Assembly (NCBI GenBank): GCA_037783545.1
Contig: JBBELK010000307.1
Coordinates: 248,001-312,000 of the forward strand
Source of the DNA: Henricia sp. BOLD:AAB3569
Taxonomy: Eukaryota > Echinodermata > Asteroidea > Spinulosida > Echinasteridae
Direction: 5' to 3'
Length of the DNA stretch: 64,000 nt
Shown: piece by piece, positions 34,420-44,409 of the stretch
How the letters are laid out: the number at the start of each line of letters is the position of its first letter
How positions within the stretch are numbered: the stretch's first letter is position 1
Made by a program: the position numbers and the translations under genes
Notes under the pieces: generated by a model
What the model was told of the DNA's origin: nothing
Databases searched by the model: none
What the model saw: only the letters and a program-made list of their open reading frames with translations

Positions 34420-34700
34420 GCGTTATTTCCACTCGTAATTAAAAGCCTTTGTCGAGAAGACTGCCTTGTAGAAATTTCAGCCACATAGATACAGTAATAC
34501 AGTGCTTCAGAAAAACTGAAAAATCCATGCAAGGTTTTTGTGTGTGAATGAATGGTAAAAACGTTGTTTGCAGACACATTTTTAAAAAACCCATTTTGAG
34601 TCGGCAATTTTGTCTAAAAATATACAATTTTACACGAAAACAAATCATTTGGTGTTTGTTACCATTGCAATCAACACTTTTAGTCGTTTTTTTCTCGTCA
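34420..34700 (-). repeat. Dispersed repeat family A, copy 3
   Basis: This is the reverse orientation of 3298-3620. It shares GAAATTTCAGCCACAT, CATGCAAGGTTTTTGTG and GGTGTTTGTTACCATTGC with the copy at 59040-59360. Two overlapping minus frames of about 69 codons are artefacts of the repeat. Confidence 0.75.
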
Positions 34701-34791
34701 ACTAGTGAAGTAAAATAAGTTTGGATAACTGCAAATAATGTACTGGGGCTTTAGGTCCATTTATTTTATAATTCTTCTTTCGTATGATCCC

Positions 34792-35384
34792 CTAAAGGGA
34801 TCTGGTCGCTGAGAAATGCTCAATAACTTTATGCACAGTTTTTGCTGCATATGAAGGATCACTTGTGTATAGAAAGACAATACTACTGTTAATTTTGATG
34901 CTCCATGAATGAAAAGTAGCATTTTTCAACTTTGAAAATTTCTTCACATAAACTCACAGAAAGAGGGCGCTGTTTGGGGCATGTCAATTTAGGAACACAC
35001 AGCAGAAAAGCAAAGAAAAAACATAAGACTTCAAACTGCAATTGTGGAAAAATGCTGCAGTTTCCAGCCTTTAGTTTTTTTCATAGTTTGCATGCAACAG
35101 GCAACATGTAAAACAAACCCAAACAATCATGGCTTACAAATGTTTCAGCAAGTTGGAGAAAATTGTGGGAACTTTTGTGCACAGTTAAATGAGATTTTCC
35201 TGTGTTTTCCTAATGTGACATCACCACTTTGCTCATGCATATGTAAATTTTCATTAGCATAAAAAAAACCTTGATTTTAACCCCCCAAACAACTTCCAAG
35301 TAGGATTTTTATGATTGTAAATTAATGGACTAGTTCCATAGCACAGATTTCATTGATAACAACACCATTTCAGGGGCCCTTTAA
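34792..35384 (-). mobile_element. TTAA-type MITE, family T4, diverged copy
   Basis: The right end reads CAGGGGCCCTTTAA. The left end reads CTAAAGGGATCTGG, with the TTAA mutated to CTAA. The interior shares AGAGGGCGCTGTT and ACTTTGAAAATTTC with the reverse complement of 46021-46588. It is an older, opposite-orientation relative of that element. Confidence 0.6.
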
Positions 35385-35529
35385 GTCGTTGCCCTATAGC
35401 CACCTGGGAGGTTCTTCAGCTTGGCCACGAAGTGCGAGAAACAGGAAGAAATTCCAAATTGTAGAGGTAGAAGGAAAACGGAAAAAAACGTTGTCTGCAG
35501 ACAATTAAAAAAAAACACCAGTTGGCAAA

Positions 35530-35680
35530 ACCCTACACACGTGTGTGGGGAAACTCACGGAATCAGGTAGGGACTGAGAACCCAATCCACATACTGACCC
35601 GGACGGTATTCGAACCACTGGGGCCACATTGGTGAAAGGCGAGGAAAGAACCGCTGCGCCAACCTGATTCCCCAGTCCGT
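35530..35680 (-). mobile_element. tRNA-like SINE fragment
   Basis: On the minus strand it reads GGAATCAGGTTGGCGCAGCG, then GTGGTTCGAATACCG, which are A- and B-box-like. It is short, and the downstream body was not delimited. Confidence 0.5.
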
Positions 35681-35983
35681 AATTTTATAAAAAGATTCAA
35701 GCCACTTTGTGTTCATTCAAACGACAACCCTCCAGTGTGCATGGATGGAATAGAGCAATGAAAACCATATTTTCATGCTCCTTCGTTTCGCTCATCCGCA
35801 TCAAGAGCAGTTTTATTCTAAAACCAACCTGAATATTAAGACAAGGAAAACGAGTACTTGATTTCAAGTAATTTATTATACACTATGGGATGGGGTCTGT
35901 GTTCGGATGACATATTGATCACGCTTTAGTGAGCGCAGTGACCTGTACTGACTACAGAGTATGCAAACAATGCAAGGCATGAA

Positions 35984-36813
35984 TTAAAGGAACACGTTGC
36001 CTTCAGATCTCACGAAATCTCACGTTTGAGGGTGTTCCTTATACTTATTAAGAGTTGTTCTTGCAATAAAACACATTTAATGTGTTGTAATTAGTGAATG
36101 GTAATTTAAAAAAACAAACACTGACCTCTGACCCCCACTACATGTCCCGCGAAATGTATACGTATTTCAAGCCGTCAATACGATCGTCCGGGTAGTGGGC
36201 AAAATGCAGCGACGAACAGGAGTTAGGCTGGCGCCGTAGCCAGTGGTCAGGTAAACCTATCAGATGAACGCAAGGTACCATACCATTCTCCGCCTCCCGA
36301 GACATGTGTGAAATGTAAACACATGTACACACACACACCGACTGGCTGTCAAAAAATGGATCGTCAAGAGAACACAGCAGACGCGTCAAAAAAAGAAAAA
36401 AACGAAAACCTCGCCAATCAGGGTAAGAATATTGTCATGGGACAAACCGATATAAAGGACTTGGATGATTTATACCCAATGGTTATTGTAGACACGAATT
36501 AAAAAAACTGATGATAATACGAATTTTTTTAATGAAATAATTGTTCAGAAGTATTTCAACAGCTGCGACTGGAAATAAGACTAATATAATTTCTCCGCCA
36601 TTTATGGGAGTCAAGATTTTGACTCCCATAAATGGCGGAGCGTGCTGCTTCGAGAAATTACGCAAAATTGAAGCATTTCTAAGGCACGTTTGTGTGGATC
36701 ATTATATTCTACTTTTTAAACATCTTTCAGATCGTGCTCATTATACTTCAAACGCTTGTAATAGCCCAAAAACGCCCAATAAAGCGCAACCCGAAGGCAA
36801 CGTGTTCCTTTAA
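35984..36813. mobile_element. TTAA-flanked element, family T5
   Basis: TTAA flanks perfect inverted ends AAAGGAACACGTTGCCTTC and CGAAGGCAACGTGTTCCTTTAA over about 20 bases. The 830-bp inside holds a perfect hairpin 36593-36640 (CTCCGCCATTTATGGGAGTCAA stem, 4-base loop). It also has a 5'-exon-like stretch at 36357: ATGGATCGTCAAGAGAACAC with good start context, then a GTAAGA donor at 36423. The stretch is inside the TIRs, so I treat it as element sequence, not a host exon. Confidence 0.8.
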
Positions 36814-37349
36814 GTTAACAAAGGTAGATGAATTCGTCTATATAGCGAGGTATTACTAACGAATGAAACTAAATGCAGCTCGATATGTGGCAGAGGTACT
36901 CCCTTCCATTGTTGCCCTATTGGAATTTCAAAGGAATTCCTTTCAGTTTTTAGGGGGTTTGGAAGAGTGTGTTGAAGTATTCTCTGTCGCACATCCTGGT
37001 ACTTTCGTGACCCGGTGTCATGCCTTTGTATACGGGCATAGCACCGTGACTGGAGTGAAAACAAATTCGTTCATACTTGGATACGTGTACATGTTGCGAA
37101 GACAACGTCTTTGTTCCTTCGCTTGTCACCATGGGCACATCGTTGTTTTCACTCCAGCCCTACCGGAAGTGACGTTGCGGCCCCTTTGCCACATATCGTG
37201 CTGGGTATAATAAAAACGTCACTCTTTGTGCGTTGCCAAGGAAACCAGTAGACTGTTTCTCTGCGCTTAAGCAATGGACTTATGTCAGTGCTTCGAGTGT
37301 GATAACATTATCTGTTTAATGTACACATCTATTTCTGACAATTTCTTTT

Positions 37350-37546
37350 TACAGTGAAACTTGTATACATAATGGTTACCCTCGGGACCGTAAAAAAACC
37401 AAAAAACATAGCCACTATAAACAGGTGTCCCCTTTTACATATATTGCATTGGCATAAAACGCATGTCATTTGGGACCAAAGACAGATGGCCACTATAAAC
37501 AGGTGGACTTTTTATAAAGGTGGCCTTAATAGCAGGTTTGACCGTA
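37350..37546. mobile_element. TA-flanked MITE related to 30072-30410
   Basis: The ends are CAGTGAAACTTGTATA at the left and ATAGCAGGTTTGACCG at the right, flanked by TA. The inside has two copies of GCCACTATAAACAGGTG. Non-coding. Confidence 0.6.
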
Positions 37547-37850
37547 TCGAATAACTGCCATCTTGTCGGGCAACTTTCGAAATATTTAAATTGGTCAACA
37601 ATGTACATTCGATACGGTCTATTACTACTTTTGACAGAATAAAGCCGGGAACAAGACGAAATCCCGCGTGTCTACGTGTTTTTTTTTTAGTGGTAAAACC
37701 ATCATTGGTATATAGGTAAATGCATGGAGGTAGGAAATAATTCTCATTAAAAAGTTATAATTCGTTATGATGCGGGTAGCAGACATGACAGTGCGGTTTT
37801 ACAAATAATTTGCTTACAAAATTGAAGCATAATGATGCTGCAAATAGTTT

Positions 37851-38175
37851 AAACAACGCTGAATGCCGCAACAGGGCGACATTTCGGGAAGACTCTCACC
37901 GGGGACCACCGAAATTTCGGCAAGAGTCACTCAAAATGACACCTTATTTTTTTACCCAAAGCTTCCAAAAATGGTTGCAGACCGAAGAGAAACAGCTCCA
38001 GTCCCGATAAAAATGGTTCTCGACCTAAAAAAAATAAGGTTTTTGACCTAAAAAAATGAATTTTAAACTCAAAAATATTAGGGCGACACCAAAATGTCGC
38101 CCTATTGAGCAGGTCGCCCTAATATACCTTTTTTTACACACGATTTGTCGCCCTATTCTAGCATTGATAGTAATT
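37851..38175 (+). repeat. Dispersed repeat family C, copy 2, next to METAP1D promoter
   Basis: This is the inverted, well conserved copy of 12425-12752. It ends CGCCCTATTCTAGCATTGATAG about 90 bases before the METAP1D start codon, so it forms the upstream boundary of the presumed promoter. Its 60-85-codon frames on both strands are artefacts. Confidence 0.85.
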
Positions 38176-38268
38176 TGGCTACCAAGATTTGTTATGTGTC
38201 CTAAACAGACTTCCGTACTTTGCAGTTTAGAGTACTCAGAGGGCGCGCTTTTCATAGTACTGGTCAAA
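38176..38268 (+). promoter_or_regulatory. Presumed METAP1D promoter and 5' UTR
   Basis: Only about 93 bases separate the family C repeat from the start codon. They contain GACTTCCGTACTTTG (a GGAA-type Ets-like word on the minus strand) and AGAGGGCGCGC, but no TATA box in a clear position. The start itself, CAAAATGGCGGC, fits the YY1/TISU consensus (SAASATGGCGGC) at all but one position. TISU starts go with TATA-less promoters and very short 5' UTRs, often of genes for mitochondrial proteins. Function is inferred. Confidence 0.5.
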
Positions 38269-38374
38269 ATGGCGGCGCCCATGAAGCATGTTTCCCGAAG
38301 ATTGCTTCGTAGTATAGTTCAGAAAAATCAGGGTGACATTTCATTTTGTTCGATGATTCACAGCTTAAAAATCG
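38269..38374 (+). CDS. METAP1D: METAP1D exon 1, mitochondrial presequence
   Basis: This is the start exon of mitochondrial methionine aminopeptidase 1D. It encodes 35 residues beginning MAAPMKHVSRRLLRSIVQK. They form an Arg/Lys-rich amphipathic stretch with no acidic residue until position 23, the character of a matrix-targeting presequence. The ATG is chosen because it lies in ATGGCGGC with A at -3, and MAAP matches the start of vertebrate METAP1D. The exon ends in phase 1 (G) before donor GTAGGT, and joins the 41272 acceptor to make alanine. The donor is slightly weak (GGTAGGTATG). Confidence 0.85.
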
Positions 38375-38458
38375 GTAGGTATGAGTTCCGTTCACTTCAC
38401 GGTCGCCACTGATGTTGTGTGTAAAGTAATGGAAATAATTGAGAAGGTGATCATCGCA

Positions 38459-40158
38459 TACTTCCAAATACTGAAAGCCGTCCAGATCAAACTGTACGGC
38501 TTTCAAGAACAGCATTTTTCCCCCCATCAAAACCGTTGGCAAAATGGAATCTTTAGTTTACTCATTTTACAGGAAATTGCTATTTTTGGTAAAATATGAA
38601 TCTCCACACGTTCTACATACCTCCCTGGCTGAAATTGTCTGAAAAGTGGCGTACATTCGTCCGTAAAACCCGAATCTTTCAGGAGCAATCATACGGCATG
38701 TCTTGTAGAATGTTTCCCCTTTTCAAGATGGCGGATGTAGACTCGGCGCAGTCGGCCACTAGCACGTACTAGCACGGTACAGACAAGGGGGGCGCTGTTC
38801 ACATTTATTCGCTCTTGCCTGTGGGCATGTACCGTTCCGCCGGCCGGCGCTCCGCTGGCGAATCCACAGTCACTGACGCGAGTACACGTTAAAAATGTGA
38901 TATATTTCCTCATGGCTTGCATCTCTGAATTGTTTATATATTTTTGTAAATTGATAGTTAGTTAGAAAACCTACAAGCTGTTTAATTATCGACCAATTAC
39001 TCTCAAAATGATTGTCCATGTATGACAATTGCGTTGTTTACACGTTGCCAATGTCTCAACTACGAATGAAGTATGATTTTTTCTTCAGCAATTCCGTTAG
39101 ATGACGAAAAATATTGCCACCCAACTCCCCTTCCCTCCCTCCCAATTAAACAAATTGTAAAACAAAAATCAGAAAGGACTCGATAAGAACCACAGAACCT
39201 GCGTAAACCCACTTGCGCAACATTTTATTGCGTAAGTTGCGCAACATTCTTCCGAAGATAACACGCAGGCTATGAAGCTTGCGCCATTTGTCAAAAGTTG
39301 CGCAAGCTGCGCAATGCTTCGTGAAATCGGCTGCAGGTGCTTAAAAAAGTTGGCGGCATCCTTACTATACTCAAAAGCTATAGGCGCCTGGAATTGTATA
39401 GTTTCGAGAGGTTCTGTGGTTCTTATCGAGTCCTTTCTGATTTTTGTTTTACAATTTGTTTAATTGGGAGGGAGGGAAGGGGAGTTGGGTGGCAATATTT
39501 TTCGTCATCTAACGGAATTGCTGAAGAAAAAATCATACTTCATTCGTAGTTGAGACATTGGCAACGTGTAAACAACGCAATTGTCATACATGGACAATCA
39601 TTTTGAGAGTAATTGGTCGATAATTAAACAGCTTGTAGGTTTTCTAACTAACTATCAATTTACAAAAATATATAAACAATTCAGAGATGCAAGCCATGAG
39701 GAAATATATCACATTTTTAACGTGTACTCGCGTCAGTGACTGTGGATTCGCCAGCGGAGCGCCGGCCGGCGGAACGGTACATGCCCACAGGCAAGAGCGA
39801 ATAAATGTGAACAGCGCCCCCCTTGTCTGTACTGTGCTAGTACGTGCTGGTGGCCGAAAGAACGACTGCGCCGAGTCTACATCCGCCATCTTGAAAAGGG
39901 GAAACATTCTACAAGACATGCCGTATGATTGCTCCTGAAAGATTCGGGTTTTACGGACGAATGTACGCCACTTTTCAGACAATTTCAGCCAGGGAGGTAT
40001 GTAGAACGTGTGGAGATTCATATTTTACCAAAAATAGCAATTTCCTGTAAAATGAGTAAACTAAAGATTCCATTTTGCCAACGGTTTTGATGGGGGGAAA
40101 AATGCTGTTCTTGAAAGCCGTACAGTTTGATCTGGACGGCTTTCAGTATTTGGAAGTA
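38459..40158. repeat. 1.7-kb near-perfect palindrome in METAP1D intron 1
   Basis: The left arm 38459-39200 (742 b) and right arm 39409-40158 (750 b) are reverse complements. I see one 8-base indel (GTTCTTTC missing from the left arm near 38748) and only a few substitutions. The 208-base spacer 39201-39408 contains TTGCGCAA words and CTTCGTGAAATCGGCTGCAG, shared with the MITE at 27953-28076. Each arm carries TTTCAAGATGGCGGATG, a second TISU/YY1-like ATG (38728 on +, 39899 on -). The minus-strand frame from 39899 is open to 39644, but resembles nothing known to me. No TIR transposon signature or target duplication was clear. Confidence 0.95.
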
Positions 40159-40355
40159 ATCATGGCAATGATGGGCCGGGGGACAGGCTAAACAAAATCT
40201 GGCTAAATCAAGTGTTCAGGTGCCAGGTGGTTTCGCAGAACAAACCTTCATTAACATTCAGTTTCCCAGATGCAAACTAAATCAATTTCTGATTAATTGC
40301 GATCCCCGTTGCGAAATGATTCGAACTGGCCATTCGACACCGGTTTAAATTAATA

Positions 40356-40426
40356 GCTCGGTGGTTGAGTGGTTAAGACGTCTGCCTTGTTTGCAGGAGG
40401 TCGTGTGTTCGAGTCCCACCCGAGCA
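40356..40426 (+). mobile_element. tRNA-Thr(TGT)-like SINE head, copy 1
   Basis: The 71 bases fold as a tRNA-like cloverleaf. There is a 6-bp acceptor GCTCGG/CCGAGC, a 5-bp anticodon stem with loop CTTGTTT (anticodon TGT by position), and TTCGAGT in the T loop. The acceptor is one pair short and base 37 is T, unlike a normal tRNA. The B stem here reads GTGTG and is mismatched. The same head with the same downstream CGCTATGA...CATAGTGT occurs at 63894. That makes it a retroposon family rather than a gene. The body extends to about 40470. Confidence 0.75.
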
Positions 40427-40584
40427 CGCTATGAAGTTATCCATAGTGTGTCTGGAAAGCACCGAGTATACAGTGTTAATAATTACGGGTAAAACTTTAG
40501 GGCAAAAATTAAGGGCAAAACAAACATTAATTAACATGAACAATTTTGTTCATAAATATTTAAAAGCCCTAAAAAAGTACAATA

Positions 40585-41131
40585 ATCAGTAGAGGCGCAC
40601 GTCCAAAAACGGGGACATCCCCGATTTCGAGGAAGTCCTGGTTTTCAGGGACAAAATCTGTGTCCCCTCCCCCTTAAACGAGAATGTCCCCCAAACACAA
40701 GACATATTTTTTTCTAGCAGGCTTGTGGGTTACACCGTTGACACTAGGGTATTTTAAGTGGCCTCATTGAATTCCTCATAAAAAATATCTTCAAAGCTGC
40801 CGTTTAAAAACATTATTTATCGTTTACTTCTCAGGTTACAATCGGAAAAAGCATGCAAGCATCATTAATCAATACTTTTATCCTTACTCGAGTTGTGGAA
40901 TCAATCAAAACACCTTTGTATTGTGCACAGTTGTCTATGTAATCGATACTGGTTATGTTTACAATGTATTCGGTTTGGCATGCTGCATTTAATCAGGTTG
41001 TGTCACCACTGTCCCCCAAAACCCGGACAGTCTTGGAAAGGCGGGACCGTTCCATGTCAGTTGTCCCCATAAAAGAGGACAGTCCTCGAATTCGGGGATG
41101 TCCCCGTTTTTTGACGTGCGCCTCTACTGAT
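40585..41131. mobile_element. TIR element, ATCAGTAGAGGCGCACGTC termini
   Basis: The inverted ends of about 45 bases read ATCAGTAGAGGCGCACGTCC and ACGTGCGCCTCTACTGAT. Both carry the words GGGGACATCCCCG / CGGGGATGTCCCCG. The interior has several GTCCCC and GGGACA words but no long conserved frame. It sits just upstream of METAP1D exon 2. Confidence 0.85.
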
Positions 41132-41271
41132 AATGAAGACGCAGACACTTTTGTTTTTTTTTAAACTGTCATGGGTCTTGAGGAATTATCTGAGCACACT
41201 ATGTACATAATGAGTTTTGATCTTTTTAAATGACACAATATGACAAACTTCATGACAATTTTTATTTCCAG

Positions 41272-41618
41272 CTCATTTTACAAATTGCACTTCAAACACG
41301 ACAAGTCAACTTTGCTCAGTATGTAGGTGGCGCTTTTCAACCCAACAAAGACGGACGTTCTTCGGGTTTTTCAAACGTGGCCAACCTGATGAAAACGTCG
41401 CTGAAGTGGAACTCCCCTACAGCGTCGTGACACTGGGAACTGTAGGTCCAACACGCCACGTGCCAGACAGTGTGAATAAACCGGAGTATGCGGTTACGGG
41501 TAAACCGTCAAAGATTTATCGTTTGCCGATTCTGTTGTCCTCGGCGGAGATGGAGAAAATGAGGGATGCTGGTGCAATGGCAAGGAAGATTTTAGATATT
41601 GGAGCTTCACACGTTAAG
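41272..41618 (+). CDS. METAP1D: METAP1D exon 2, linker and start of catalytic domain
   Basis: The exon runs from acceptor TTTATTTCCAG to donor GTATTT. It completes alanine 36 and encodes residues 37-151. A basic stretch (CRWRFSTQQRRTFFGFFKR) probably continues the targeting region. Then come PYSVVTLGTVGPTRHVPDSV, NKPEYAVTG, and SAEMEKMRDAGAMARKILD, the N-terminal helix of the pita-bread fold. It matches the order of the vertebrate METAP1D N-terminus (QRR-FF, H-VP, KP-Y--TG). It ends in phase 0. The frame must be read from the third base; other open frames here are shadows. Confidence 0.93.
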
Positions 41619-42296
41619 GTATTTGGTCCATTTTGGTCATTGGAAATTTGATGCTAAAGAGTCTATGCCTTTCACACTATGGAAAATCTCCGAGTTGTAC
41701 ACGAGTCCGACACGTGTTAATTAGACCATTCCTCCATGATTAGACTGAACAGTCCGGACCTGTAAAAATTTACTTTTCTGAAAATGCTTCAAAAATGATA
41801 AGAATACCGGTAAATGAAAATTAGGCCTAAGTGATTTTCCTGAACTAATTTTGGCAGTTTTCAAAATGACATTCTGAGAAAAACATTTTTTTCACAAGTC
41901 CGGGTTCGTCGATGCCGACAGGTCTCGACCTGTCAAAATTGACCAAAAATTGATTTTGATAATCTCTCATAAGTGATTATAAATGAAAATTATTCATTTC
42001 CCCAATTCAAATGTCTTAAAAATTATCCTAAATTAATGTTAAGCATTTCCTAGGAAAATTTAATGCCGACAAGTCTGGACCTGTCAAGATTAACCAAAAT
42101 TGACTTTTCTCAAAATGTCTCAGATATGATCCCAAATGAAAATTAATGATTTCTTGAACTCATTTTGTCATTTTTCAAATTAAAATTCTGGGAATAATTT
42201 TCACGGGTCCGGGGTTGTCGATGCTGACAAGTCCAGCGGACCTGTCAAGATTGACCAACAAATGAAATTTCTGAAAATGCCTCAGTAATGATTCTA

Positions 42297-43546
42297 AGGC
42301 CAATGAAATTAGATGACTAGTTTCTCGTCAGCGCCCGCATGTGATATTGACCCCGCATCAAAAAATGTCTTTATTCCAAAAATTTCATTATTTTGCAAAA
42401 CAAATGGGGGAAATCCGACACAAAATACTCCCAAGCGAAGTTTCTGTTTCGGTTGCGCAGTCAGTGTTGTGCAGCTAGCTTCGCAAAATGTATCACAGAA
42501 TGCAGTATACCAACCGTACAGCATATCAGCGCTACCCCAGCACCCAGTATGGGCGGTGGCCGTACCAGCGAAAACCGTTCGTTGCAGGTCGAGTTCGGGC
42601 GGTCTGTTCTGAACTCGTTCTCGACGGATACGTGGTGTGTGATCCTTTTCCTAGTGCAGTATTCTCAGGTCGCGTTCGCGCCATGCGTGCCAAAAACAGA
42701 CCGCCCGAATTCGACATACGATAATTTGTGACCTCGTTTCCAGATCGCGTTATATGCACGGCCTTTGTACACGGAACTCGGGTTGTATATTTTTGCCGTG
42801 GTCACGAGGTTGGTAGATCGATTGTTTTCTGGCGCGCATTCACATGCAGATTTTTGTGTCTTTTGAGTTTTGTGTGGATTTTTCCCGCTATGATATGTTT
42901 TTTTTGGCGGTTTATCATGAAGACAGGTGTGTGGTTAAATGGAAGATTGTGGACATCGGGGATGTGAGCGATTCATATTCTTTTATTCAACTTTTTGACG
43001 AACTGAAGGCCGGTTTGGTCGATGGCATTGGCGAAGCAACGGAGTGGTTTCGCAATCGGAACTGTGCATTGGTTTACACTATACAGCAACAGGGACAGCA
43101 GCGTCCACGGATTTTGGAACACGTGCATAGTCTAGAGTAGGTTTCGGGGGTAGGAGCTGTACCGATCTTATGGAATGCACACCCTCTTTGGGCCGGCCAT
43201 GGGGGCCGTAAAGGCCTGCCATATTAAAATGTATTGCTCTTTCAAAACTCCTTTGTAATTTCCCATGATTTTTGTCATCTCAAGTTCTTCCTTCAAACAC
43301 AAGCTACATGCAGGCCTACAACTCCATGGAACTGAGGAACTGATACTGGCACTAACTTTCTGGGCGACTTTTAGAGCCGAAATCAATTTCAAAATAGCAG
43401 TTACATGTAGTGTATGTATAACGGGTTGCATTTTTCATTGATAAGAATTTAAAGAAATAATGAATAATGAATAATGAAAAAAAAACCTCATCAAAATTTG
43501 AAAAGTGGTTGACGAGAAACTAGTAATCTAATTTCATTGGCCTAAT
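42297..43546. mobile_element. 1.25-kb TIR-flanked element of unrecognised family
   Basis: The left end GGCCAATGAAATTAGATGAC-TAGTTTCTCGTCA and the right end are reverse complements over about 35 bases with few mismatches. The element splits the 150-bp array, so it arrived after that array formed. It contains the decayed coding region at 42488-43140. The interior between 43140 and 43500 is non-coding. Class could not be assigned; the target duplication is hidden by the repetitive site. Confidence 0.8.
42488..43140 (+). pseudogene. Decayed coding region of unknown protein inside TIR element
   Basis: From ATG at 42488 a frame reads an Arg/Tyr-rich start (MYHRMQYTNRTAYQRY), then VAGRVRAVCSELVLDGYVVC and RAKNRPPEFDIR. 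It then meets TAA at 42722-42724 and continues in the same frame with CTAFVHGTRVVYF to about 42840. A shift of frame then leads to a 98-codon stretch (42844-43140) with YDMFFLAVYHED, VVKWKIVDIGDVSDSY, FDELKAGLVDGIGEATEWF and a stop at 43140. The composition is protein-like and the order suggests one protein of about 215 residues with one stop and one frameshift. I do not recognise the family and assign no function. Confidence 0.5.
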
Positions 43547-44196
43547 TGAGATTTATTCATTTTCTAATTTTGTAAATTTCCAACATAAATCTGAGAAAAA
43601 GGAATTTGTTTTTGCAATGCCGAAAGGTCCTGTCAAAATCGACAACAAAATTACTTTTCTGAAAATGTTTAAGAAATGATCCGGAATGAAAATTCTAAAC
43701 TTATATTGGCATTTTCAAAAAAATTCTGAGAAAAAATGAAAAATTTTCACAAGTTTCAAGGTTGTTAATGCTGACAGGTCTGGACCTGTGAATATTGACC
43801 AAAAATTAATTTTTTTTAAATGTCTGAAAAATTATCCTAAATTAAAATTAAACATTTCCTAAACTCATTTCGGAAATTTTCCAGCATAAAATTCTAAGAA
43901 TTTTTTTTGTTTCCCCCACTGGTCTGGGGTTGTCATCGACCAAAAAATGCCTTTTCTGAAAACGTCTCAAAAATGATTTCCTGAACTCATTAGTGCAGTC
44001 ACTATTGTGGTCCTATGTACACGTTACTGACCCGTAAAAATGTTACATCTCTCAGCCTTCTCTATACTATGGTTAGAGTATCATTTGCATTCTTTTTTTT
44101 TTAAGTTGTATAAAAAAATTAAAATGTTACATTTTTTTTTGATGAGCATATGTCCCTGTTTGTCATATAGTGTACTTTTACATTTGTGTCATTTAG

Positions 44197-44388
44197 CCTG
44201 GTGTGACGACTGACTTCATTGATGAAATTATCCACTTGGCCTGTTTGGAACACAAAGTGTATCCATCAACACTAAACTACAGGGGATTTCCAAAGTCTGT
44301 GTGTACGTCGGTCAACAACGTGATAGCTCATGGGATACCGGATGATAGACCACTGCAAGAGGGCGATATTATCAACATTGATGTCACG
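44197..44388 (+). CDS. METAP1D: METAP1D exon 3, catalytic core
   Basis: The 192-bp exon is in phase 0 at both ends (acceptor TCATTTAG, donor GTAATG) and encodes residues 152-215. It contains [20 protein letters not shown], the type I MetAP core. The [20 protein letters not shown] segment follows, with the substrate-binding histidine (His196) and the first metal-ligand aspartate (Asp213). Methionine aminopeptidases of this family are dinuclear-metal enzymes that remove the initiator methionine. This form is expected to act in mitochondria. All residues that define the family are intact. Confidence 0.95.
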
Positions 44389-44409
44389 GTAATGTGTTGT
44401 TTTCGGAGT

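Larger units (their letters stand above)
41750..43990 (+). repeat. Diverged tandem array, about 150-bp period, in METAP1D intron 2
   Basis: Units repeat the phrase TGACAGGTCTGGACCTGTCA, then AAGATTGACCAAAAATTGAC, then TTTTCTGAAAATGTCTCA. They appear near 41750, 41927, 42068 and 42226, and again near 43624, 43773 and 43918. Spacings are about 141-177 bases. The array is interrupted by the TIR element at 42297-43546. Non-coding. Confidence 0.85.

Noticed and set aside
36357..36422. First exon of an additional gene (MDRQENTADASKKEKNENL)
   Set aside because: Good start context and a donor, but it lies inside the TIRs of a TTAA-flanked element and matches no family I know.
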